Part shown: positions 15,627 to 23,398 of the stretch, in pieces | Layout: the number at the start of each line of letters is the position of its first letter | How positions within the stretch are numbered: the stretch's first letter is position 1 | Assembly (NCBI GenBank): GCA_004554485.1 | Contig: SFLS01000003.1 | Location: 1-64,000 of the forward strand | Origin: Oscillospiraceae bacterium | GTDB taxonomy: Bacteria > Bacillota > Clostridia > Oscillospirales > Ruminococcaceae | Direction: 5' to 3' | DNA: 64,000 nucleotides | Program-made: the position numbers and the translations under genes | The notes under the pieces: generated by a model | The model's database searches: none | Seen by the model: the letters and a program-made list of their open reading frames with translations, nothing else | What the model was told of the DNA's origin: nothing

Positions 15627-16946
15627 TCATTCCCCCCTTTCCCGGATCAGCAGCCGGATGGGCGTGCCGGTCAGATCGTAGGTTTCGCGGATCTGGTTTT
15701 CCAGATACCGCTGGTAGCTGAAGTGGAACAGCTCCGCGCTGTTGCAGAAGCAGACGAAGGTGGGCGGCTTGATGGCGGCCTGGGTCATATAGTAGATCTT
15801 GAGCCGCTTGCCCTTATCGCTGGGCGGCTGCACCCGCGCGGTAGCGTAGCCCAGCAGGTCGTTGAGCCGGCCGGTGGTGATGCGCAGACAGGCATTGGCC
15901 GCCACCTGGTTGATGAGCGGGAACAGCTTGTCGACCCGCTGGCCGGTTTTGGCGCTGATGAACAAAAACGGGACGTAGCTCATGAAGCTGAAATCCACCT
16001 TCAGCCGGTCAGTGAACTCTTTCATGGTTTTATCGTCCTTTTCCACGGCGTCCCATTTGTTGACGCAGACAATACAGGCCTTGCCCTGCTCGTGGGCGTA
16101 GCCGGCAATCTTGCTGTCCTGCTCGGTAAAGCCCTCCAGGGCGTCGATGAGGATGACGGCGACGTCGCAGCGGTCCACCGCCATATAGCTGCGCAGAACG
16201 CTGTACCGCTCAATGGCATCCTCCACCTTGGCTTTGCGGCGGATGCCGGCGGTATCGATGAAGATGTACTTGCCGAATTCGTTTTCGATGACGGTATCGG
16301 TGGCGTCGCGGGTGGTGCCGGCGATATCGCTGACGATGACCCGCTCCTCCCCGGCCAGGTAGTTGATGAGGGAGCTTTTGCCCACGTTGGGTTTGCCGAT
16401 CACAGCGACCTTGGTGTATTCCTCGGGGTAATCCTGCCGGTTTTCCCAGTCGATCTTTTCCATGCAGGCATCCAGCAGGTCGCCGGTGCCGTGCCCGTGG
16501 ACCGAGGAAACGGGATAGGGGTCGCCCAGGCCGAGATTATAGAATTCGTAAAATTCCGGCGGGACAGTGCCGAGGGAGTCGCATTTATTGACGCACAGCA
16601 CCACCGGCTTGCCGCTTTTCTGCAGCAGATGGGCAATTTCGGCATCGTTGGCGGTCACGCCGCTTTTCAAATCCACCACAAAGAGGATGACATCGGCGGA
16701 ATCGATGGCGATCTGGGCCTGCATACGCATCTTGCTCAGCAGCAGGTCGTCGGCCTTCGGTTCGATGCCGCCGGTATCCACCAGCATGAATTCCCGACCG
16801 CACCATTCGCCGGGGGCGTAGATGCGGTCCCGGGTGACGCCGGGGGTATCCTCCACGATGGAAAGCCGCTGGCCGGTGAGTTTATTGAACAGGGTGGATT
16901 TACCGACATTGGGCCGGCCTACCACCGCGATCAGTGGCTTGGACAT
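15627..16946 (-). CDS. der: Ribosome biogenesis GTPase Der (EngA)
   Basis: A double-GTPase factor for 50S subunit assembly, 439 residues long. The first G domain has GRPNVGKST, DTGG and NKCD; the second has GKPNVGKSS, DTAG and NKWD. The C-terminal KH-like domain ends NQIRETYDLTGTPIRLLIRERGE. The start is supported by AAGGAAG upstream. It lies between argS and a membrane protein gene on the minus strand. Confidence 0.97.
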   Translation of the reverse strand: MSKPLIAVVGRPNVGKSTLFNKLTGQRLSIVEDTPGVTRDRIYAPGEWCGREFMLVDTGGIEPKADDLLLSKMRMQAQIAIDSADVILFVVDLKSGVTANDAEIAHLLQKSGKPVVLCVNKCDSLGTVPPEFYEFYNLGLGDPYPVSSVHGHGTGDLLDACMEKIDWENRQDYPEEYTKVAVIGKPNVGKSSLINYLAGEERVIVSDIAGTTRDATDTVIENEFGKYIFIDTAGIRRKAKVEDAIERYSVLRSYMAVDRCDVAVILIDALEGFTEQDSKIAGYAHEQGKACIVCVNKWDAVEKDDKTMKEFTDRLKVDFSFMSYVPFLFISAKTGQRVDKLFPLINQVAANACLRITTGRLNDLLGYATARVQPPSDKGKRLKIYYMTQAAIKPPTFVCFCNSAELFHFSYQRYLENQIRETYDLTGTPIRLLIRERGE

Positions 16947-17001
16947 ATCGTTTCACTTCCTTTCGGGGGAGATGGGACAGGGGAAGGCTGCCGCGGAGAG
17001 T

Positions 17002-18747
17002 TTACATGACCTCCGGGGCGGTGATCTTCAGGATGGCGAGGGTATTTTTCAGCACGGTGGCCGTGGCGCGGCAGAGCGCGGCGCGGGCGGCGCAGAGGGC
17101 GGGGTCCTCGCACTTGACCCGGCAGTTCTGGTAGAACTTGTGGTACAGGGCGGCGACCTCGGTGGCGTAGCGGGTGATGCGCGCCGGATCGTAGAACCGG
17201 GCGGCTGCCACGATCTCATCGGGGAGCTGCCCCAGCTTGCGGGCCAGCTCCCGCTCCTCGGGCGCGGCCAGCAGGGTGAGGTCGGCCTTTTGCAGCGCCT
17301 CGGGCGTCAGGCCCTCGGCGGCGACCAGCTTGAGCACCGAGCAGATGCGGGCGTGGGCGTACTGGACATAGTAGACGGGATTTTCGCTGCTTTGCTGCAC
17401 CGCCAGGTCCAGGTCAAAATCGAAGGTGGCATTTGGCTCCCGCATATTGAAGAAGAACCGCGCGGCATCGATGGGCACGTCATCCAGCAGGTCGGTCAGT
17501 GTGACGGCGCGGCCGCTGCGCTTGCTCATGCGGTAGGGCTGGCCGTCCTTCATCAGCCGCACCAGCTGCATCAGCACGATATCCAGCTTGTCCCCGTCCA
17601 GGCCGATGGCATCCATGGCGCCTTTGAGCCGGGCAACATGGCCGTGGTGGTCGGCGCCCCAGACATTGATGACCCGCTGAAAGCCGCGCTCGGCAAATTT
17701 ATTGTAGTGATAGGCAATATCGGCGGCAAAGTAGGTGGGGACCCCGTTGGCCCGCACCAGCACGTCGTCCTTCAGCTCGGCGGTCTCCGCTTCGGTCAGG
17801 GGCCGGCCGGCCTGTTCGGCCTTTTGGGTCATCATTTTGATGTTGTTGTACCACAAAGCGCCGTCTTTTTCGTAGGCCCAGCCGCTGTCCTTCAGCTTTT
17901 GACAGACGGCGGCTACCTTGCCCTCCCGGTGCAGCTCGCTTTCCCGGAACCAGACATCGTAACGGATGCGGTAGCGGCCGAGATCCCGTTCCAGGGCGGC
18001 GATGTTTTTCGGCAGCGCGTAGGCCACCAGCGCGTCGCGGCGCTCCTGCTCCGGCACGGCGACATAGCGGTCGCCGTGAAGCGCGGCAAAGGCCTTGGCG
18101 TGGTCGATGATATCCAGCCCCTGATAGCAGTCCTCCGGCAGGGGGTGGCGTTCCTCGCCCTCGAAGAGCTGCAGGTACCGCACCGACAGCGAGGCGCCGA
18201 ATTTATTGATCTGGTTGCCGGCGTCGTTGACGTAGAATTCCCGGGTGACGCGGTGGCCGCTCCATTCCAGGGCGGCGGCCAGGCAGTCGCCGATGGCGCC
18301 GCCGCGGGCGTTGCCCATGTGCATGGGGCCGGTGGGGTTGGCGGAAACAAATTCCACCATGACCTTTTCGCCGCGGCCGTAATCGCTGCGGCCGAAGGCT
18401 TCGCCCTTTTGCAGCACCTCCCCGGTGAGGGAAGCAAACCAGGTCTGCTCCATGTAGAAATTGATGAAGCCGGGCCCGGCGACCTCGCAGCGCTCCACCG
18501 GCAGGGAGCCGAAATCAAACCGCTCCGTCAGCAGCGCGGCGAGCCTCTGCGGGGCCATGCGCATGGTGCGGGCGTTGACCATGGCGGCGTTGGCGGCAAA
18601 GTCGCCGTTGGCGGTATCGCCGGGGACCTCCACCACAAAGGGGGCGGGTTCGGCGGCGGGCAGCAGGCCCTCGGCGGCGGCTGCGGCAAAGGCGGCGGAA
18701 ATGACCGCCGCGAGCTGCCGGCGGGTCTCATCGAAGCGGGAAATCAT
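17002..18747 (-). CDS. argS: Arginyl-tRNA synthetase
   Basis: It charges tRNA-Arg. The 581-residue class I synthetase has the N-terminal additional domain, the HIGH motif in the form HMGNARGGAIGD after SANPTG, the KMSKS-like MSKRSGRAVTL, and the DALR anticodon-binding domain at the end (YVQYAHARICSVLKL...LYHKFYQNCRV). AAGGAGA precedes the ATG. The DUF1934 gene upstream is a common argS neighbour in Firmicutes. A tRNA-Arg(CCU) gene lies elsewhere in this window. Confidence 0.96.
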   Translation of the reverse strand: MISRFDETRRQLAAVISAAFAAAAAEGLLPAAEPAPFVVEVPGDTANGDFAANAAMVNARTMRMAPQRLAALLTERFDFGSLPVERCEVAGPGFINFYMEQTWFASLTGEVLQKGEAFGRSDYGRGEKVMVEFVSANPTGPMHMGNARGGAIGDCLAAALEWSGHRVTREFYVNDAGNQINKFGASLSVRYLQLFEGEERHPLPEDCYQGLDIIDHAKAFAALHGDRYVAVPEQERRDALVAYALPKNIAALERDLGRYRIRYDVWFRESELHREGKVAAVCQKLKDSGWAYEKDGALWYNNIKMMTQKAEQAGRPLTEAETAELKDDVLVRANGVPTYFAADIAYHYNKFAERGFQRVINVWGADHHGHVARLKGAMDAIGLDGDKLDIVLMQLVRLMKDGQPYRMSKRSGRAVTLTDLLDDVPIDAARFFFNMREPNATFDFDLDLAVQQSSENPVYYVQYAHARICSVLKLVAAEGLTPEALQKADLTLLAAPEERELARKLGQLPDEIVAAARFYDPARITRYATEVAALYHKFYQNCRVKCEDPALCAARAALCRATATVLKNTLAILKITAPEVM

Positions 18748-18796
18748 AGCTGTTCATTCTCCTTAAAGATACAAAGTTGTTAATGATAAACGGGAT

Positions 18797-19231
18797 TTAC
18801 CGGGGAAGGACGGTGACGTAGACGGCGTTTTCGCTGATCAGCGCGGTATTGACATCCAGCGAGTAGTGGAACTCCAGCTGACCGCCCTCCGGCGTGAGTT
18901 GGGCGTGGACCCGACTGCCGTTGACCCCCAGGACGAGGTTGCCGTAGCCGGTATCGTAGGTGCACTGGTGGCGGCGGCCCTCCTCCACGATGAGCTGGGA
19001 ATGCACCGCCCCGGTGCGCAGAAGGACGACCTCGCCCTTTTGGGGGTCGACCCGCAGGGTGGTGTGGCAGCCGCCGTAGCCGGTGGCGTCGCTTTCCTCG
19101 TAGCGGATGAGCCAGCGGCCCCCGTGGGAGGTGAACCTTCCGCCGGTGACCAGCTCCACGGTATCCTCTTCGCCCTCCACCACCTGGACGCCCCGGACGG
19201 TGACGGTACAGTTTTCCTGTTCAGCTTTCAT
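18797..19231 (-). CDS. DUF1934 domain-containing protein (YwiB-like)
   Basis: A 144-residue predicted beta-barrel protein of the calycin-like DUF1934 family (CTVTVRGVQVVEGEEDTVELVTGGRF...YEESDATGYGGCHTTLRV...GAVHSQLIVEEGRRHQCTYDTGYG). The function is unknown. GGAGG eight bases before the ATG at 19231 decides the start; a GTG three codons upstream lies inside the ribosome site. It overlaps the end of murI by 11 bases and is followed by argS. Confidence 0.85.
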   Translation of the reverse strand: MKAEQENCTVTVRGVQVVEGEEDTVELVTGGRFTSHGGRWLIRYEESDATGYGGCHTTLRVDPQKGEVVLLRTGAVHSQLIVEEGRRHQCTYDTGYGNLVLGVNGSRVHAQLTPEGGQLEFHYSLDVNTALISENAVYVTVLPR

Positions 19232-20048
19232 GGGGGTCACCTCCGGTCAGTTCGGCAAGGGGCAGCAGCGAGAGGCGGGAGCCGATATCCTGTCCCAGCA
19301 GCCGGGTGGCCGTCTGCAGGGCAGCTGGCGGCGGGGCGGCGGTAAACCAGAAGGCCCCGGCCGGGGAGCCTTCCGCGGACAGCAGGCGGGCTTGTCCCAG
19401 TGCGGCGGCCGCGGCGGCTGCGGTTTCGGCGGCGCAGTCGATCAGGGTGACCGAAGGGCCGAGCACGGCGGCAAACGCCCCGGCGATAAGCGGATAGTGG
19501 GTGCAGCCCAGCACCACGGTATCCACATGGTTTTCCAGAAAAGGACGGCAGTACTCCGCCACGGCGGCGGCCAGCCGGGGATCCTCCGCGGTCACGCCCT
19601 GCTCGATCATCGGGGCGAGCAGCGGGCAGGCCGCGTTGACGACCGGCTGCCCGGTTTGACGGGTGATGGCCCGGGCAAAGCGGCCGCTGCGGACGGTGGC
19701 TTCGGTAGCGGCCAGCCCGATACGGCCACAGACGCTGCGGCGGGCGGCAGCTTCGGCCGCGGCGGAAACAACGTCAAAGCAGGGGACGGGCAGCCGCTGC
19801 AAAGAGGGGGCGTTGCAGCTGATGGTGCCGCAGGCGGCGATCAGCGCTTTGACGCCCCGGCGCAGCAGCCAGGCGGTGATCTGCCCGGTAAAGGCGTCAA
19901 TCTCGCCGGCGGGGCGGCAGCCGTAGGGCATCCGGGCGGTATCACCGAGGTATAGAATGGGTTCCTCCGGCAGCAGGCGCCGCAGGGCACGGACGGCGGA
20001 AAGCCCGCCGATGCCGGAATCAAAGACCCCGATGGGACGGGGATCCAT
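19221..20048 (-). CDS. murI: Glutamate racemase
   Basis: It makes D-glutamate for peptidoglycan. The 275-residue protein begins PIGVFDSGIGGLSAVRAL and contains both catalytic Cys contexts: AACGTISCN (about C73) and LGCTHYPL. In the first, Gly replaces the Asn of the usual ACNT. AAAGGAGG precedes the ATG. It lies downstream of ddl in the same direction, so two enzymes of D-amino-acid supply for the wall sit together. Confidence 0.93.
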   Translation of the reverse strand: MDPRPIGVFDSGIGGLSAVRALRRLLPEEPILYLGDTARMPYGCRPAGEIDAFTGQITAWLLRRGVKALIAACGTISCNAPSLQRLPVPCFDVVSAAAEAAARRSVCGRIGLAATEATVRSGRFARAITRQTGQPVVNAACPLLAPMIEQGVTAEDPRLAAAVAEYCRPFLENHVDTVVLGCTHYPLIAGAFAAVLGPSVTLIDCAAETAAAAAAALGQARLLSAEGSPAGAFWFTAAPPPAALQTATRLLGQDIGSRLSLLPLAELTGGDPHES

Positions 20049-20095
20049 GGCGGCACCTCCTTTCGGGTAAAATCAAGAAAAAACAATAAACTGCG

Positions 20096-21169
20096 TCAGC
20101 GGGGCTCCAGTGCCAGTTCGATGAGATGATCGAGCAGCCGGGGGTAGGTGTAGCCGCTGGCAAGGAACAGCTTGGGGAACATGCTGATGCTGGTAAAGCC
20201 GGGCAGGGTGTTGATCTCATTCAGACGGACGCTGCCGTCCGGCAGGGCAAAGAAATCCACCCGGGCCAGGCCCATGCAGTCCATGGCCCGGTAGGCGGCC
20301 ACCGCCGTGCGGCGCAGCAGCTCGGTCTGCTCCTGCGGAATGCGCGCCGGAAGGAACAGCGCGGTGGAGCCGTCGAGATACTTGCCCTCATAATCATACA
20401 GGTCCCGCGTCGGGACGATCTCGCCCAGCACATCGCTGGCGACGGCGCTGCGGTGGTGCCCCATTACGGCACACTCCACCTCGGCGCCGGTGATGGCTTC
20501 CTCGATGAGGACCTTGCGGTCGTAGCGCAGGGCTTCCTCCAGCGCCGCCTGCAGTTCGGCGGGGTTATTGGCCCGGCTGACCCCCACGGAGGAGCCCAGG
20601 TTGACCGGCTTGACAAACACCGGCCAGCCCAGCTGGGCTTCAACGCGGGCGGTCAGCTCCTCCGGCTGCGGCAGCTCGCCGCGGTAGACGGTAAAGCCCC
20701 GCGCCACCGGAATACCGGCGGCGGCGATCAGACGCTTGGCGATATCCTTATCCATGCAGTTGGCACTGCCGGTGACGCCGCAGCCGACATAGGGCAGGCA
20801 GGCCAGCTCCAGCAGGCCCTGCACCGTGCCGTCTTCGCCGTTCATGCCGTGCAGGACGGGGAAAACCACGTCCACCCGCCGCGGCAGCCAGCCTTCGGGT
20901 GTCTGTACCAGCAGGCCGTGGTGCGCCGGGTCGGGAGAGAGCAGGCAGGGGGTCAGCGCGTCGCTTTGCGCCCAGCGGCCGTCGGCGATCAGCGAAATCT
21001 CGCCGGAATACAGGAACCAGCTGCCCTGCCGGGTGATGCCGACCGGCAGGATCTCGTACTTTTCGGGATCCAGCTGCTGCAGCACCGAGGTGGCCGAAAG
21101 CTGGGAAACATCGTGCTCGGTGGAGGCACCGCCGAACAGAACGGCGACAGTGAGCCTGGGTTTCGACAT
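20096..21169 (-). CDS. ddl: D-alanine--D-alanine ligase
   Basis: It joins two D-Ala for the peptidoglycan stem peptide. The 357-residue ATP-grasp enzyme starts MSKPRLTVAVLFGGASTEHDVS and carries VFPVLHGMNGEDGTVQG, VFVKPVNLGSSVGVS, the omega-loop EIVPTRDLYDYEGKY (Tyr, not the His of VanA-type ligases, so D-Ala-D-Ala is expected) and the metal site RLNEINTLPGF. The frame extends 15 codons upstream, but AAGGGG and family length favour 21169. murI follows downstream. Confidence 0.95.
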   Translation of the reverse strand: MSKPRLTVAVLFGGASTEHDVSQLSATSVLQQLDPEKYEILPVGITRQGSWFLYSGEISLIADGRWAQSDALTPCLLSPDPAHHGLLVQTPEGWLPRRVDVVFPVLHGMNGEDGTVQGLLELACLPYVGCGVTGSANCMDKDIAKRLIAAAGIPVARGFTVYRGELPQPEELTARVEAQLGWPVFVKPVNLGSSVGVSRANNPAELQAALEEALRYDRKVLIEEAITGAEVECAVMGHHRSAVASDVLGEIVPTRDLYDYEGKYLDGSTALFLPARIPQEQTELLRRTAVAAYRAMDCMGLARVDFFALPDGSVRLNEINTLPGFTSISMFPKLFLASGYTYPRLLDHLIELALEPR

Positions 21170-21276
21170 GGTAAAAGCCCCTTTCCAAAACTGTGGAATA
21201 TTACATTTTATCATACCACATTTTTATGCGGGGCGCAATGAATTATTATAAAATGTGGGGCGGCAGCGGCGGCTCT

Positions 21277-22143
21277 TCACACCGCCGGAAAGGCGGCACG
21301 CAGGCAGGTGAGGGAGACCTCCGAAAGGTAGTAGCCATCCTGCCCGACAGTACCGTCCAGATAGACGCAGTAAACCGGCAGCTCCGGCCGCCCGGCGAGG
21401 GAGCAGAGGGCGGTGCGGCGCTCCAGATAGTCCAGCAGCGAAAGATCGCTTTGACTGTGGGAAAGCAGGGTGCCGACCAGAGCCTCGCCGCTTTCGGTCA
21501 GGACGGCGGGCAGGTGCTGCCGGATCAGGCTGCCCAGCAGCTCGGCGGCACGGTCGCTGCGGCGGGCGGGGTCCGCCGGGGCCTGCAGGGTAAGCAGATC
21601 GGACAGGGCCGCGCCGTCCAGCCGATATTCGCCGGGCGGGAAGGAAACGCGGTGGCCGGAGGTTTCTCCGGAAAGGGCGGCGGTGAGGGTAAAGGGCAGC
21701 GGGCCGCAGGCCTCCATCACGGCGGAAAGCTGCCGGCGGTTCTGGACGAGGGCGCCGTCGATGGGAACGCCCAGCCAGGCGGAAAGCTGCCGGCGCAGAT
21801 AGTCGGCGCCGCCCTGCCGGTAGGCCGCGGCCAGGGTGTTCTGCTCGCCGCCGGCGCTCCAGACCGTTTCGGGGGGCAGCACCGCCGTCTGCACGGCGAT
21901 GAGATCCGGCTGGAAGGAGACGAGGGCGCAGACGGTCAGCTCCTCCGATTCGCCGACGCCCAGGGCCAGGACGGTAAGGCGGGAGGAGGCATCGGGGAGC
22001 AGCCGGGTCTCGTTGGGGGGCGCGTCGCTGCCGGGCCGGCTGCTGATGATCCACCAGCCCAGCAGAAAAACGGCGGCCGCCGCGGCAATGGAGACGGCAA
22101 AGGTGCGGAAAAAGACGGCGGGACGGGATTCACTGTGCTTCAT
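21277..22143 (-). CDS. LCP (LytR-CpsA-Psr)-like membrane protein, divergent
   Basis: A 288-residue protein with one N-terminal membrane helix (FAVSIAAAAAVFLLGWWII) and an outside domain that follows the LCP layout: LTVLALGVG, VLPPETVW, NTLAAAYRQGGADYLRRQLSAWLGVPIDGALVQNRRQLSAVMEACGPLPFTL, and YRLDGAALSDLLTL. LCP enzymes attach polymers to peptidoglycan. The Arg of PRDT and the usual charged residues of the active site are not evident, so it may be inactive or have another role. GGAGG precedes the ATG. ddl lies downstream, 107 bases away. Confidence 0.6.
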   Translation of the reverse strand: MKHSESRPAVFFRTFAVSIAAAAAVFLLGWWIISSRPGSDAPPNETRLLPDASSRLTVLALGVGESEELTVCALVSFQPDLIAVQTAVLPPETVWSAGGEQNTLAAAYRQGGADYLRRQLSAWLGVPIDGALVQNRRQLSAVMEACGPLPFTLTAALSGETSGHRVSFPPGEYRLDGAALSDLLTLQAPADPARRSDRAAELLGSLIRQHLPAVLTESGEALVGTLLSHSQSDLSLLDYLERRTALCSLAGRPELPVYCVYLDGTVGQDGYYLSEVSLTCLRAAFPAV

Positions 22144-22304
22144 AGGGGAACCTCCGGCAGATGGAAATAGCAGACGGGTGTCCGCCGAACGTCCGGAAAA
22201 GACCGGCCGAAACGGCAGAACGGCATCACTCCACAGTATGGGGCGCGCGCAGGTCCGTCATGCAAAAAAGGGCGGAAAACCGGGGGGAAAATACGCCGCA
22301 AGGC

Positions 22305-22333
22305 TTGACAACGGCGGGGGAAGTCCCTATAAT
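22305..22333 (+). promoter_or_regulatory. Promoter of yceD-rpmF
   Basis: Consensus TTGACA (22305-22310), a 17-base spacer and TATAAT (22328-22333), about 100 bases upstream of the GTG start. Nothing else is recognised in the 291-bp gap from 22144 to 22434. Confidence 0.9.
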
Positions 22334-22434
22334 AGCTTTGTGTCCGTCCGAAAGGGGGTATTGCGCCCTTTTGCGGATGGCGACCCCATTATAAGCGGCG
22401 GGGAATCCCCCCGAACCAAAAGGAGGGAGGCACC

Positions 22435-22932
22435 GTGAAGCTGGACCTGAACCGCGTACTGGAACTGCCGGGAGAAGCCGATGTGGTAACGGCGGATGTG
22501 GACCTGACATCAGTACGGCATGCAGGACGGCCCCTGTTTACGGCGCCCGTGACCGTTACCGCAAAGGCGCAGAACCGTGCCGGTGTAGTTACACTCGATT
22601 GCACCTACCGGTTTACCCTTTCGGTGCTGTGCGACCGCTGCCTGGCTCCGCTGGAGCTGCCCACAACCCGCACCGTTTCTCATACCGTCGTCCGCGCCGT
22701 CAGCGGGGAGGACGATGAGACTTTTTTGGTGGCAGAGGACGGGATCGTCGAGCTGGATACGCTCGCTACCAACGATCTTTTGCCGGAGCTGCCCCAGCGC
22801 TTTTTGTGTGCGGAGGACTGCAAGGGCCTGTGCCCGACATGCGGCAGGAACCTGAACGAAGGGGACTGCGGCTGCCGCAAAACAGCGGGAGACCCCCGCA
22901 TGGAGGCGCTGCGCCGTCTGTTGGAAAACTGA
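22435..22932 (+). CDS. YceD family protein (DUF177)
   Basis: This 165-residue protein of the YceD/DUF177 family almost always lies next to rpmF and is implicated in 23S rRNA/ribosome assembly. Seen here: CDRCLAPLELPTTRTVSHTVVR in the middle, and a C-terminal zinc-ribbon-like CAEDCKGLCPTCGRNLNEGDCGC. The start codon is GTG, directly preceded by AAAGGAGGGAGG. It is followed by rpmF after 39 bases and shares its promoter. Confidence 0.9.
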   Translation: MKLDLNRVLELPGEADVVTADVDLTSVRHAGRPLFTAPVTVTAKAQNRAGVVTLDCTYRFTLSVLCDRCLAPLELPTTRTVSHTVVRAVSGEDDETFLVAEDGIVELDTLATNDLLPELPQRFLCAEDCKGLCPTCGRNLNEGDCGCRKTAGDPRMEALRRLLEN

Positions 22933-22971
22933 ATTTTTGAAATGAATGCAATCGTGTAGGAGGAAAATAAA

Positions 22972-23154
22972 ATGGCAGTACCGAAGAGAAAGCTTTCGAA
23001 AGCAAGAAAGAACAAAAGACGCAGCAATGTGTGGAAGCTGTCGGCTCCCGCTATGTGCCGCTGCACCCAGTGCGGCGCCTTTAAGCTGCCCCACCGCGTA
23101 TGCCCCGCCTGCGGCTACTACAAGGGCGTAGAGGTCATCAAGGTAGAGGAATAA
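22972..23154 (+). CDS. rpmF: 50S ribosomal protein L32
   Basis: A 60-residue ribosomal protein, [22 protein letters not shown], with a zinc ribbon made of CTQC and CPAC, the Zn-binding (C+) form. AGGAGG lies upstream and a terminator follows. It is co-transcribed with the YceD gene. Confidence 0.97.
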   Translation: MAVPKRKLSKARKNKRRSNVWKLSAPAMCRCTQCGAFKLPHRVCPACGYYKGVEVIKVEE

Positions 23155-23180
23155 AACAAAATAAACCCAAACCCAAAGCG

Positions 23181-23204
23181 CCCGCCGGAGAATCCTCCGG
23201 CGGG
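23181..23204 (+). terminator. Terminator of yceD-rpmF
   Basis: A 10-bp stem (cccgccggag with ctccggcggg, 4-base loop) followed by TTTTGC. Confidence 0.85.
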
Positions 23205-23276
23205 TTTTGCAATGCCATACAAATACAAGCGGGAAGTTTTATGAAAAATTCTGGCGAAAAAAGAAAAAACAACCCT

Positions 23277-23304
23277 TTTCAAACAGAGATTATTTTGTTA
23301 GGAT
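23277..23304 (+). promoter_or_regulatory. Possible promoter of the wall-anchored protein gene
   Basis: TTTCAA (23277-23282), a 16-base spacer and TAGGAT (23299-23304) in an AT-rich stretch. The match is moderate. Confidence 0.4.
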
Positions 23305-23320
23305 AAGGGTAATAAAAAAT

Positions 23321-23366
23321 ACGTCCCCCTAGGGGGACGTCATGTTTGCTGGCAAACATGACGTCC
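23321..23366 (+). promoter_or_regulatory. Overlapping, mutually exclusive hairpins in the leader of the wall protein
   Basis: A perfect 20-bp palindrome (23321-23340: acgtccccct and its complement) shares its 3' end with a 15-bp stem (23335-23349 with 23352-23366, 2-base loop). Both cannot form at once. The second hairpin ends 32 bases before the start codon, close to the ribosome site. Confidence 0.6.
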
Positions 23367-23398
23367 TTTGGGAGGGCAGTAAAAGAAGAGGTTAAACC

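Noticed and set aside
19723..20048. MurI as inactive because of ACGT instead of ACNT
   Set aside because: Both catalytic cysteines are present, and the substitution alone does not show loss of function.
22161..22394. A 77-codon frame upstream of the YceD gene
   Set aside because: It runs through the consensus promoter, lacks a ribosome site and has no recognisable sequence.
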